In this document: in pieces, positions 1 to 7,048 of the stretch | How the letters are laid out: every line of letters begins with the position of its first letter | Position numbering within the stretch: position 1 is the first letter of the stretch | Source: JBBQXV01 sp043785585 | GTDB lineage: Bacteria > Myxococcota_A > Polyangia > Polyangiales > Polyangiaceae | Direction: 5' to 3' | Assembly (NCBI GenBank): GCA_043785585.1 | Contig: JAYVXB010000683.1 | Coordinates: 1 to 11,706 of the forward strand | DNA: 11,706 nucleotides | Translations under genes and position numbers: made by a program | Notes under the pieces: model-generated | The model's database searches: none | The model's input: the letters and a program-made list of their open reading frames with translations, nothing else | What the model was told of the DNA's origin: nothing

Positions 1-64
1 CCTCGTCGCAACCGATGGCGATGATCGAACCGAGCACGAGCGCGATGACAGTAACGTTTCGCAT
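1..64 (-). CDS. Lipoprotein, N-terminal fragment (cut by window edge)
   Basis: The complement reads from an ATG at 64 to the window edge and gives 21 codons. There is a short basic start (Met-Arg-Asn), a hydrophobic core of Val, Ile, Ala and Leu, and then Ala-Ile-Gly-Cys, which fits a lipobox with the modified Cys at residue 19. The mature protein would begin Cys-Asp-Glu; an Asp after the Cys is the inner-membrane retention signal in E. coli, but that rule may not hold in myxobacteria. A strong Shine-Dalgarno sits 5 nt upstream. The gene lies 32 nt after the stop of the GMC oxidoreductase on the same strand, so the two are probably co-transcribed. The function cannot be told because the body of the protein is outside the window. 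Confidence 0.7.
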   Translation of the reverse strand, partial: MRNVTVIALVLGSIIAIGCDE

Positions 65-69
65 GGAGT

Positions 70-74
70 CCTCC
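70..74 (-). promoter_or_regulatory. Strong ribosome binding site for the partial lipoprotein
   Basis: GGAGG on the minus strand (within AGGGAGGA) lies 5 nt before the ATG at 64. It decides the start of a gene with only 21 visible codons. Confidence 0.75.
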
Positions 75-96
75 CTTTTGGAATCACGGGCATACC

Positions 97-1626
97 TCAA
101 ATCGCGCCGTCTTTGAACCACTCCCCGAAGCGCTCGCCAATCATCAGCGTCGGCAGGTTCGTATTCGCCGTCGGGATCGTCGGCATGATGCTCGCGTCGG
201 CAACGAACAGCCCCTCGACGCCGCGAACGCGCCCGCGCCCGTCGACCGCCGCGCGCTCGTCGCCTTCGGGCCCCATCGGCACCGAGCCGCACGGGTGGTA
301 CCCCGAGCCGCAGATCCGTCGCAGCCATCGCTCGAGCCGTTCGCGCCGCGCGACGACGCTCCGCCACGGCCAGATCGGCGTCGCGAGCTCACGCATCGGC
401 GAGTCTTGCGCGCACTGCCACGCGAGCTCGAGCGCCTCGATCGCGCGCGCGCGGTCGCGATCATCGAGCATCAGGTCGGATTCGATCCGCGGTCGCTTGT
501 GCGGATCCGCGCTCGTGAGCCACATCCGTCCGACGCCGCGCGGCTTTCCGACGCAGCACATGATGCTCATGAGCGGGAGCGCGAAGCGCGGCAGAGGAAC
601 GATCGACCCGGGCTGCAGCTGCATGTCGTTCGGGCAGTCGCTCCCCTTCGACGTGTAGCGGAGCACCGTCTGGATGAGCGGGTGCGCAAAGTCGAGGACT
701 TTGCCCTTCGCGCTGATTCGCGGGCGAAAGAAGATCGCGGCGCCCGGATGATCGAGAAGGCGGGCGCCGACCGCGGGGAGATCGGCGACGACGTCGACGC
801 CGAGCCGAGCGACGACGTCGCGAGGACCGATGCCGGAGCGAAGGAGGATCGCGGGCGTCGCGATCGCGCCGCCACAGAGGACCACGCGCGCGCACTTCAT
901 CTCGTGGACGCGTCCGTCCGTCTCGACTTCGAGGCCGACGACGCGGCGGTTCTTCACGAGCACGCGCCGGACGAGCGTCTTCGTGACGATCCTCAAGTTG
1001 TCGCGGGCGCGCACCTTCGCGTCGAGATATCGCGCCGCGCTCATCCGTTCGCCGCCGACTTTGTTCATCGCGTGCGGCCCGACGCCCGTCGTCGTCGGAT
1101 CGTTCGTGTCCGCGCACGCCGGAAATCCAAGCGCGAGGCATCGATCGACGAACGCCGCCTGCCACGGCGCGAGCTCGCTCGGCAGATGCCGGCGGATCCG
1201 GATCGGTCCCGACTGCGAGTGCCACTCGTTCACGACGTCGAGATCGTTCTCGAGCCGCTTGAACGCCGGGAGACAGCGCTCCCAGCTCCAGTCGTCGAGC
1301 CCGAGCGAGGCCCACTCGTCGTAGTCGTACGGCTGCCCGCGGAGCGCGATGCACGTGTTCACCGCCGACGATCCGCCGACGACCTTGCCGCGCGGAAAGT
1401 CGAAGAGGATCTGCCCCGGCGTCGGACGGTGCGCGAGGCCCCAGTCGTGCGCGCGCATCGAGTTGCGTCGCCCGTCGCGCAAGTCGGCGGGGAGCGCCGA
1501 TGGCTCCGGGTAGTCGGGACCGGCCTCCACGAGGAGGACGCGACGCGCACCATTCTCGGTCGCGCGCGAGGTGATGACGGCGCCGGCGGATCCCGCGCCG
1601 ACCACGATCAGGTCATGGACCTCCAC
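97..1626 (-). CDS. GMC-family FAD-dependent oxidoreductase (choline dehydrogenase-like)
   Basis: This 509-aa flavoprotein should oxidise an alcohol or related substrate using FAD; the substrate cannot be told from sequence. Seen: a Rossmann FAD motif GAGSAG at residues 10-15 followed by the ribose-binding Glu of VEAGP; GMC signature 1 (RGKVVGGSSAVN, 79-90); GMC signature 2 (from GGAIATP to SGIGP, about 252-268); and a C-terminal catalytic region with GSGYHPCGS (His444) and the NTN-LPT segment (Asn490). All key residues are present and the length is normal for the family. The GTG at 1626 starts right before the Rossmann strand, leaving no signal peptide, so a cytoplasmic enzyme is expected. 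There is no good Shine-Dalgarno ahead of it. A lipoprotein gene follows 32 nt downstream. A mycofactocin-linked role was considered, but no mycofactocin genes are in view. Confidence 0.93.
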   Translation of the reverse strand: MEVHDLIVVGAGSAGAVITSRATENGARRVLLVEAGPDYPEPSALPADLRDGRRNSMRAHDWGLAHRPTPGQILFDFPRGKVVGGSSAVNTCIALRGQPYDYDEWASLGLDDWSWERCLPAFKRLENDLDVVNEWHSQSGPIRIRRHLPSELAPWQAAFVDRCLALGFPACADTNDPTTTGVGPHAMNKVGGERMSAARYLDAKVRARDNLRIVTKTLVRRVLVKNRRVVGLEVETDGRVHEMKCARVVLCGGAIATPAILLRSGIGPRDVVARLGVDVVADLPAVGARLLDHPGAAIFFRPRISAKGKVLDFAHPLIQTVLRYTSKGSDCPNDMQLQPGSIVPLPRFALPLMSIMCCVGKPRGVGRMWLTSADPHKRPRIESDLMLDDRDRARAIEALELAWQCAQDSPMRELATPIWPWRSVVARRERLERWLRRICGSGYHPCGSVPMGPEGDERAAVDGRGRVRGVEGLFVADASIMPTIPTANTNLPTLMIGERFGEWFKDGAI

Positions 1627-1675
1627 CCGGCGGAGGTTAGCCCAACTCGATGCCTCGACGCGCTACGCTGCGTCC

Positions 1676-3265
1676 GTGGCTCCGCTCGCGTTGCCCTCCG
1701 ACCTCGCCGCGGACCACGCGGTCGTCGTCGACGTCTCGACGTCGTACGGGGCGACCGGCCTCGGCGACGAACCGATCTCGACCGCGCGCCTCCGCGACGG
1801 CGCGGGCGCGATTCGGACCGTGCGAATCGTCGGCGGACCGAGCCGCGGCGGTGGGATGACAAGAGTCGCCGGGCTCGTGCTCCCTGTTCGTGGAGCGATC
1901 GTCCGCGTCGATCTCGTGGAGGAGCCTCGCGATCGATCGCGCGTGCACGCGTGGACCCGCGGCGAAACCTCTGCGACGTGGCCGACGGCGTCGCTGCCCG
2001 TCGCGTTCGCGCTCGCGATCCCGTCGAGCCGCGATCTCGTGCAAGCCGACGCGATCGCCGAGCTCGACGTCGCGCTCCGTACGTGGCCGCTCGTCGCATG
2101 CACCGCTTGGCGCGCGCAGGTCGGCGGCACGACGACGGCGGTCGCAGGCGACGACGGCACGAACGGTGTGTACTGGCACGACGACGCGTGGCCGACCGAG
2201 CTCGTCCCCGGCGCGCTCGCGCAGACGATCCTCCACGTCGACGCGATGGGAAATCTTCGCGACGCCGACATTCACGTCAACGGCGCCGCGTACCGCTGGT
2301 CGCTCGACGGCAACGGCAACACCATCGACACGCGCAGCATCTTGACGCACGAGCTCGGCCACGCGCTCGGCCTCGGTCACACCACGATCGCGGGCGCGAC
2401 GATGAACGCGACGCATCCGCCGGGGATCGCCTGGCGATCGATCGAGCAGGACGATCGCGACGGCCTGTGCGCGCTCTATCCAGGCGCGGGCGAGAGCGGA
2501 TGCGAGTCGGGCGCGGCGTGCCCCGCGGGCTTCGTGTGCGTCGCGCGCGTTTGCGAGCGACGCGGTGCGCGGGCCGAGGTCTGCTCGCCGTGCGCGCGCG
2601 TCGCGGGCGCGTGCGAAGGGGCGGGCGACGACGCGCGCTGCATCGACGTCGGCGACGGCGCGAACGCCGGCCGCGTGTGCGCGCGTGCGTGCGCGGGTGA
2701 CGCGGAGTGCGGACCGCGCTTCCACTGCCGCGCGACGACGTCGTCGGGCGATCTCCAGTGCGTCCCGGACGACGCCTGCGCCGGAGGCCCGTGGCCATGC
2801 GCGACCGACGGCGATTGCGCAGGTTCCCTCTGTCGCCGCGGCGCGTGCGTGGGGCCGGCCGACGCGGCCGATGCAGGGCCTTTGGCGGATTCCGGCGTCG
2901 ACGCTTCGACGCCGCCCGCCGACGTCGGGACGCACGGAGGCTGCGCTTCCGCCCGCGCGCCCACCCCCGGCGACTCTGCTCCCCTCGCCTTCTTCGCCCT
3001 CGCCGTCGTCATGCTGTTTGCGCGCGCCCGCGCCTCTTGGAATACTCCCCGCCCATGGACCTCCGCGTGCTCCTCGAAGAAGACAAGATCGACCTCCCGC
3101 GCCTCACGACCGTGCTCGACGAGCTCGGCCACCCCGCGCGCCTCTGGGCCACGAGATCGTGGACCCGCGCGATCCAGTCGCGCCTCTACGAAGCCGCGAA
3201 GGGCCACAGGAAGATCACGCTCGACGACTTCGTTCCGAGCGGCACCGGCGAGCTCGTCGAGGTGA
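1676..3265 (+). CDS. Matrixin-like secreted zinc metalloprotease with Cys-rich region and MYXO-CTERM-like tail; both gene ends irregular
   Basis: Numbered from GTG 1676. Residues about 12-100 (from DHAVVVDV) resemble the extracellular N-terminal domain often found ahead of myxobacterial matrixins. The protease domain ends in the zinc site HELGHALGLGH (225-235) with a Met-turn ATMNAT (Met243). Next comes a Cys-rich stretch (about 270-400) of spaced CxxG/CxxD units, a low-complexity Asp/Ala/Pro linker, then Gly-Cys (Cys423), a hydrophobic segment (about 437-451) and RARA, matching the shape of the MYXO-CTERM surface-sorting tail. The expected signal peptide is missing: only its end (ALPSDLAA before DHA) is visible in this frame. 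The frame also does not stop after the tail but runs about 225 nt further, 211 nt of it inside the next gene, with shadow-like Arg/Ser-rich sequence. The true product probably ends near 3040. An ATG at 1650 in another frame has GGAGG 13 nt upstream, so a frameshift near the start is possible. The protease identity is secure; the boundaries are not. Confidence 0.8.
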   Translation: MAPLALPSDLAADHAVVVDVSTSYGATGLGDEPISTARLRDGAGAIRTVRIVGGPSRGGGMTRVAGLVLPVRGAIVRVDLVEEPRDRSRVHAWTRGETSATWPTASLPVAFALAIPSSRDLVQADAIAELDVALRTWPLVACTAWRAQVGGTTTAVAGDDGTNGVYWHDDAWPTELVPGALAQTILHVDAMGNLRDADIHVNGAAYRWSLDGNGNTIDTRSILTHELGHALGLGHTTIAGATMNATHPPGIAWRSIEQDDRDGLCALYPGAGESGCESGAACPAGFVCVARVCERRGARAEVCSPCARVAGACEGAGDDARCIDVGDGANAGRVCARACAGDAECGPRFHCRATTSSGDLQCVPDDACAGGPWPCATDGDCAGSLCRRGACVGPADAADAGPLADSGVDASTPPADVGTHGGCASARAPTPGDSAPLAFFALAVVMLFARARASWNTPRPWTSACSSKKTRSTSRASRPCSTSSATPRASGPRDRGPARSSRASTKPRRATGRSRSTTSFRAAPASSSR

Positions 3266-3648
3266 TCCACCACGGCACGAACACGCTCCCTCTCCACAAC
3301 GTCTTCCAGAAGCGGTTTTGCCGTCCGAAGGATCCCGAGGCGAAGGACAAGCTCTACGGCTTCAACTTCCAGTCGCTCTCGGGCTTCACCGGTCCCGGGT
3401 ATTTCGTCACGCATCCAGCCCCCGAAGAGGGCGAGGTCGACATCGACTACACGATGATCCCGCCCGAGAAGCCGGACGCTTGGCCCGCGATCATTCCCAA
3501 CGAGAAGAAGCTCGGACGCTTCGTGTACGCGGGAATGATCGACGTGATGCGCGGCCTCTCGAAGCACGTCAGCATCGGTCGCGCCAAGAAGAAAAAGGGG
3601 TACATGGACGCATGGTTCGTGCTCGTGCGCGAAGATCGAGCATCGTGA
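3055..3648 (+). CDS. Conserved-looking hypothetical protein, 197 aa
   Basis: I recall similar proteins in other myxobacteria but no named domain. The ATG at 3055 begins Met-Asp-Leu-Arg-Val-Leu-Leu-Glu-Glu. There is no signal peptide or membrane segment, so it should be cytoplasmic. Visible landmarks are an N-terminal helical part (about 1-50), a central GFNFQSLSGFTGPGYF segment (about 101-116) rich in Gly and aromatics, an acidic DIDYT motif (about 129-133), and a basic RAKKKKG patch before a C-terminal WFVLVRED strand. The balanced composition, with the aromatic and Gly-rich motifs in frame, argues for a real protein; the overlapping frames are Arg/Ser-rich shadows. The ribosome binding site is weak. 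It sits directly after the metalloprotease tail and 24 nt before the sigma/anti-sigma-like gene, so it probably shares their transcript. No function is assigned. Confidence 0.82.
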   Translation: MDLRVLLEEDKIDLPRLTTVLDELGHPARLWATRSWTRAIQSRLYEAAKGHRKITLDDFVPSGTGELVEVIHHGTNTLPLHNVFQKRFCRPKDPEAKDKLYGFNFQSLSGFTGPGYFVTHPAPEEGEVDIDYTMIPPEKPDAWPAIIPNEKKLGRFVYAGMIDVMRGLSKHVSIGRAKKKKGYMDAWFVLVREDRAS

Positions 3649-3672
3649 TAGAAGCGGTGATGGAGAGCGGCC

Positions 3673-4866
3673 GTGCGACAGTTTCTCAGTGACCACCGCG
3701 TGCTCGTGATGAAACACGCGCGCAGCCACGTCCGAAGCCACAACGAGAAAATCCCCGCGGAGGACGTCGCCCGCGAGATGGAGCTCGAGGCAACGCAGCT
3801 CGTCCACCAGAAGAAGCTGACGGCCGCTGGCGTCACCTCGCCAGACGCTTTCTTCCGCTCGCTGGTCAAGCACGCGACGGGGCGCGCGCGGCGCCGCCGC
3901 AAGCTCGTCGAGCAGATCGCCGCGGGGGACGATTTGCAGGAGCTCACCGTCGATCTCGCAGCGCTCGACGCCGATCTCCCCCAGCCGTTCGTCGAGCCCA
4001 CCGCCGAGGCCAAGGCGGCGCGCGAAAAGCTCGACCAGATCCAGGACCAGCTGACGGCGCGCGAACGCCTCGTCTTCTCGCTTCTCATCTCGGACGACAG
4101 CGCCGAGGAGGACGTCGCGCGCGCGCTCGCGCTCAGGTTGCAGGAGATCGAAGGCGTCAGCGCGCGCTTCGACGCGCTCGCGAAAGCGGCGGGGATCGAG
4201 CCTCCGCGGACCGAGGGGAGCGTCCCTCCGATGCGCACGTCCGAGCGCGATCGCGAGCTGCGTCGGATGGCCCGCATCGCGAGCGACCGAGCGCACAACG
4301 ATACGCACGTCGACGAGCCGGTCCTCGCTCTCTTGCGCGACGGAGACCAGTCGGCGGATCTCGACGACGCCGTTACGCACGTCGCCGACTGCGCCGACTG
4401 CCGCGCCAGCCTCACCGAAGGTCACCTCGAGCGCCGCAGCGTCGTCGTCGTCGCGATCGAAGCGCCGCGTGCCAGCCAAAGCGATCTGCAAAAGGCGGCC
4501 GACGGCTCGCACGCTCGTCTCCTCGAGCGCGGCGAAGGGCGGTACGTCGCCGTCGTCGACGCATCGCACGCCGAAGAGCTGAAAGAGCGGCTCGAGAAGC
4601 CGGAGTCGTCGGTCGTGTCGCGCCTCGCGGTGGGCACGCCGTTCGAGGTCCCGATCGAAGAGCTGCGCGCCGCGCGACAGAAGATGAAGAGCTCCTCGGA
4701 CCTCGCGGTCGAGAGCGGCACCGACGCGGCCGAGGTCCAGGCATGGGCGCAGGTCGCGAACAAACCGAAACAGAAGACGCCGGGGGTCTCGCCGGGCTGG
4801 ACGCTCTTCGCGATCGCGGCCATCGGGGGGGCGATCGGGCTCGCGTACTTCCTAGCGACGCGGTGA
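3673..4866 (+). CDS. Membrane-anchored protein joining a sigma-factor-like region to a zinc-finger anti-sigma (ZAS) motif
   Basis: This is a 397-aa protein. Residues about 5-80 resemble sigma-70 region 2: a helix with AEDVAREMELEA, then FFRSLVKHATGRARRRRKL, matching the usual region-2 end with its basic cluster. Residues about 117-172 (LTARERLVFSLL, then EEDVARALAL and a final helix) resemble region 4. Residues about 208-245 carry His212, then His236-x3-Cys240-x2-Cys243, the pattern of zinc-binding anti-sigma domains. A mixed alpha/beta segment follows (about 255-335), then a charged linker and one C-terminal membrane helix (375-396). With a tail anchor, the sigma-like and ZAS parts would face the cytoplasm. 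The GTG start has GGAGAG 5 nt upstream. The stop overlaps the next gene by 4 nt. The sigma assignment is by pattern and could be a degenerate domain that no longer binds DNA. The ZAS motif and membrane helix are plainly visible. Confidence 0.78.
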   Translation: MRQFLSDHRVLVMKHARSHVRSHNEKIPAEDVAREMELEATQLVHQKKLTAAGVTSPDAFFRSLVKHATGRARRRRKLVEQIAAGDDLQELTVDLAALDADLPQPFVEPTAEAKAAREKLDQIQDQLTARERLVFSLLISDDSAEEDVARALALRLQEIEGVSARFDALAKAAGIEPPRTEGSVPPMRTSERDRELRRMARIASDRAHNDTHVDEPVLALLRDGDQSADLDDAVTHVADCADCRASLTEGHLERRSVVVVAIEAPRASQSDLQKAADGSHARLLERGEGRYVAVVDASHAEELKERLEKPESSVVSRLAVGTPFEVPIEELRAARQKMKSSSDLAVESGTDAAEVQAWAQVANKPKQKTPGVSPGWTLFAIAAIGGAIGLAYFLATR

Positions 4867-6029
4867 GCTCTCGCGCTGCGAACACGCTCACGGTTCGTCT
4901 GCTCGAGCGCGTCCGCGACGTCTCGCGCGAAGCGTGGGATGCGCTCGCGGATCCGGACGGCTCGCCGTTCGTCGAGCACACGTGGCTCGACTGCCTCGAA
5001 GAAGCCGGCTGCGTCGGTGCCGAGGTCGGCTGGCTTCCGCGTCACTTCGCGCTCTACCGCGGCGAGACGCTCGTCGCCGCCGCGCCCGCGTATGTTCGCG
5101 GCGGCAGCGAGGGAGAGTTCGTCTTCGATTTCGCGTGGGCCGATCTCGCGAACCGCCTCGGTACGCCGTACTACCCGAAGCTCCTGTTCGCGGTTCCGTT
5201 CACGCCGGCGACGGGCGGGCGCATCCTCGTCCTACCGGGAGAGGACCGCGACGCGATCACGCGCGTCTTCGCGCACGCCGCGCGCGCGTTCGCCGACGAT
5301 GCGGAGCTCCCGGGCATCCACGTCAACTTCGTCCGCGACGACGAGCAGGCGCGCTGGGCCGCGAACGGATTTTTTCCGCGCCTCCACTTTCAATACCACT
5401 GGCACCGCAATGGCAACGCGACGTGGGACGACTACCTCGCCCGCTTCAACTCGAAGCGCCGAAACCAAATCAAGCGCGAGGTCGCGCAGCCCGCGAAAGA
5501 CGGCATTCGCATCGAGACGCTCGCGCCGTCCGCGCTCACGCCGAGCGTCGTCCGCACGATGTACTCGCTGTACGCGAGCACGGTCGACAAGCACTACTAC
5601 GGCTCTCGCTACCTCAACCCGCGCTTCTTCGCCCTCCTCGCCGAGCGATTCGCCGACCGCCTGCGCTGGGTCGTAGCGCGCGATGGCTCGGGCGAGATCA
5701 TCGCCGGCGCGTTCAACGTCGCGAAGGGCTCGCGCCTCTACGGCCGCTACTGGGGGGCGCGCGTCGACGTGCCGATGCTCCACTTCAACGTCTGCTACTA
5801 CCACGGCGTTCGCGAGTGCCTCGAGCGCGGCATCGATGCCTTCGAGCCCGGTGCGGGGGGCGAGCACAAGCGTGCGCGCGGCTTCGTGCCGACCGCGACG
5901 TACAGCGCGCACTGGCTTCGCAACGCGCGCCTCCGTTCGATCATCGAGCCTCATGTCGCGCACGAGCGCGAACGCGTGCTCTCGATCGTCGGCGAGGGGC
6001 GCGAGCGCGAGTCCGACGACGACGCCTGA
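4863..6029 (+). CDS. FemAB-like / DUF482 (COG3146) acyltransferase, GNAT fold
   Basis: This 388-aa protein resembles the COG3146/PF04339 family, related to FemAB peptidoglycan aminoacyltransferases and GNAT N-acyltransferases. Family-like stretches seen are HTWLDCLEEAGC near the N-terminus, YYPKLLFAVPFTPATGGRIL (about 103-122), FHFQYHW-type aromatic sequence (about 174-180), YLARFNSKRRNQIKRE (191-206) and FEPGAGGEHKRARGF (327-341). Length is typical for the family. No signal peptide is seen, so it should be cytoplasmic. The substrate is unknown; the family name implies transfer of an acyl or aminoacyl group, possibly to an envelope precursor. The GTG at 4863 overlaps the upstream stop as GTGA, indicating translational coupling to the sigma/anti-sigma-like gene. 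An upstream in-frame ATG (4743) was not used because it would lie 120 nt inside that gene in shadow sequence. Confidence 0.9.
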   Translation: MSSRAANTLTVRLLERVRDVSREAWDALADPDGSPFVEHTWLDCLEEAGCVGAEVGWLPRHFALYRGETLVAAAPAYVRGGSEGEFVFDFAWADLANRLGTPYYPKLLFAVPFTPATGGRILVLPGEDRDAITRVFAHAARAFADDAELPGIHVNFVRDDEQARWAANGFFPRLHFQYHWHRNGNATWDDYLARFNSKRRNQIKREVAQPAKDGIRIETLAPSALTPSVVRTMYSLYASTVDKHYYGSRYLNPRFFALLAERFADRLRWVVARDGSGEIIAGAFNVAKGSRLYGRYWGARVDVPMLHFNVCYYHGVRECLERGIDAFEPGAGGEHKRARGFVPTATYSAHWLRNARLRSIIEPHVAHERERVLSIVGEGRERESDDDA

Positions 6030-6121
6030 CGAATCCGTGACACGGCGCCGGCCGGTATGACCGAACGATGGCGGCCCCGAAGCGCGCGCGATCCTAGGAC
6101 TATCTCGAGGAATCTAGCGAC
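6030..6121 (+). other. Short intergenic gap before the desaturase
   Basis: These 92 bases hold no gene. The only clear signal is GAGGAA at 6107-6112, 9 nt before the desaturase ATG. A GC-rich block around 6044-6054 is partly palindromic but too short to call a terminator. No convincing -35/-10 pair was found, so the desaturase may be read from upstream or from a non-sigma-70 promoter. Confidence 0.5.
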
Positions 6122-6934
6122 ATGGTCATCCTGATCTTTTTCATCGCGCACTGGCAGCTCTCGGTCTTCTTCCAGAGCTTCTTCTTGCACCGCTACGGCG
6201 CACACAAGCAGTTCACGATGACGAAGGGCTGGGAGAAGGTCTTCCACTTCCTCGCGTGGTTCGTCGGCGGGCCCAGCTACCTCTCGCCGCGCGCGTACGC
6301 GATCCTCCATCGCATGCACCACGCGTACAGCGACACGCCGCAGGATCCGCACTCGCCGGTGCACAACCCGAATTTCTTCAAGATGATGTGGAAGACGAAG
6401 GTCCTCTACACGGGCATCAAAGACGGAACGATCAAGCCCGAAGCGCGCTTCGACGGCGACGTGCCGTACTCGCCGGTGCTCGACGGACCACTCTCGAGCT
6501 GGCCGATGAGCATCGCGTGGGGCGCGGCGTACACGCTCTTCTACGTCGCGTTCGCGACGCACTGGTGGATGTTCTTGCTCGTGCCGGTCCACTACTTGAT
6601 GGGGCCGATCCACGGCGCCATCGTCAACTGGTGCGGCCACAAGTACGGCTACCGCAACTTCAAGAGCGACGACGCATCGAAGAACACGTTGGTGTTCGAT
6701 GTCCTGACGATGGGCGAGCTCTTCCAGAACAACCACCACAAGTTCGGCATGAGCCCCAACTTCGCGTCGCGCTGGTTCGAGATCGATCCGGCGTACGTTG
6801 CGATTCGTGTCTTCGGCGCGCTCGGAATGATCGACCTCAGCAAGGCGCAGAAGCCGAAGTACCGCGAAGCAAAGGCGCGCGAGGCCAAAGAGGCCGCGGC
6901 GCTGCTTCAGCCGTCGCCCATGGACGCCGAGTAG
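6122..6934 (+). CDS. Membrane fatty-acid (acyl-CoA type) desaturase
   Basis: This 270-aa integral membrane di-iron enzyme should introduce a cis double bond into an acyl chain, using oxygen and an electron donor. The histidine boxes are HRYGAH (His23, His28), HRMHH (63-67) and QNNHH (202-206), plus NWCGH (Asn169, His173), which matches the extra His and Asn ligands of the stearoyl-CoA desaturase group. Hydrophobic segments lie at about 1-22, 39-52, 128-150 and 150-168. The first residue of the third box is Gln where many relatives have His. I recall the same QNNHH in a subset of bacterial desaturases, so it may be a subfamily trait. The protein opens directly on a membrane segment and seems full length for this short subgroup. 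GAGGAA precedes the ATG. Regiospecificity (delta-9 or other) cannot be read from sequence. The gene ends right at the base of the hairpin that follows. Confidence 0.92.
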   Translation: MVILIFFIAHWQLSVFFQSFFLHRYGAHKQFTMTKGWEKVFHFLAWFVGGPSYLSPRAYAILHRMHHAYSDTPQDPHSPVHNPNFFKMMWKTKVLYTGIKDGTIKPEARFDGDVPYSPVLDGPLSSWPMSIAWGAAYTLFYVAFATHWWMFLLVPVHYLMGPIHGAIVNWCGHKYGYRNFKSDDASKNTLVFDVLTMGELFQNNHHKFGMSPNFASRWFEIDPAYVAIRVFGALGMIDLSKAQKPKYREAKAREAKEAAALLQPSPMDAE

Positions 6935-7042
6935 CTCGAGAGATTTTCACAGGAAGACGGGAGGACGGGAAGATCGGAGAGAGGGATTGCCTCATCCACC
7001 TTTCTCTCGCTTCCCGTCATCCCGTCTTCCTGTGAATCTCGA
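6935..7042. repeat. Long imperfect inverted repeat between convergent genes
   Basis: The left arm (6935-6984) and right arm (6999-7041) pair over about 45 positions. The core is perfect over 17 bp (6946-6962 with 7020-7036), then one mismatch, then 9 more bp (6964-6972 with 7010-7018), with looser pairing on both sides of a 14-nt loop. The arms contain an internal 8-bp direct repeat (GGAAGACG, GGAGGACG, GGAAGATCG). It starts immediately after the desaturase stop and ends 6 bp before the gloB stop, so it fills almost the whole gap. It could act as a bidirectional terminator, or be a palindromic dispersed (REP- or MITE-like) element. No T-run follows in either direction. Confidence 0.85.
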
Positions 7043-7048
7043 AATCCT

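Noticed and set aside
97..1626. Mycofactocin-associated GMC dehydrogenase (MftG)
   Set aside because: The sequence shows only general GMC signatures, and no mycofactocin precursor, radical-SAM or other mft gene is in the window.
295..2700. An 801-codon open frame on the plus strand opposite the GMC gene and through the metalloprotease
   Set aside because: Its product is an Arg/Asp-rich low-complexity shadow without motifs, while the other frames carry clear GMC and HELGH signatures. GC-rich codon use opens such frames.
2476..4569. A 697-codon antisense frame opposite the metalloprotease, the hypothetical and the sigma-like gene
   Set aside because: No recognisable domain and a composition typical of a reverse-complement shadow; the plus-strand genes have coherent motifs and ribosome sites.
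6935..7042. CRISPR-like or tandem repeat array from the GGAAGACGG units
   Set aside because: Units are only about 8 bp with no spacers and there are no cas genes; the inverted-repeat structure explains the pattern better.
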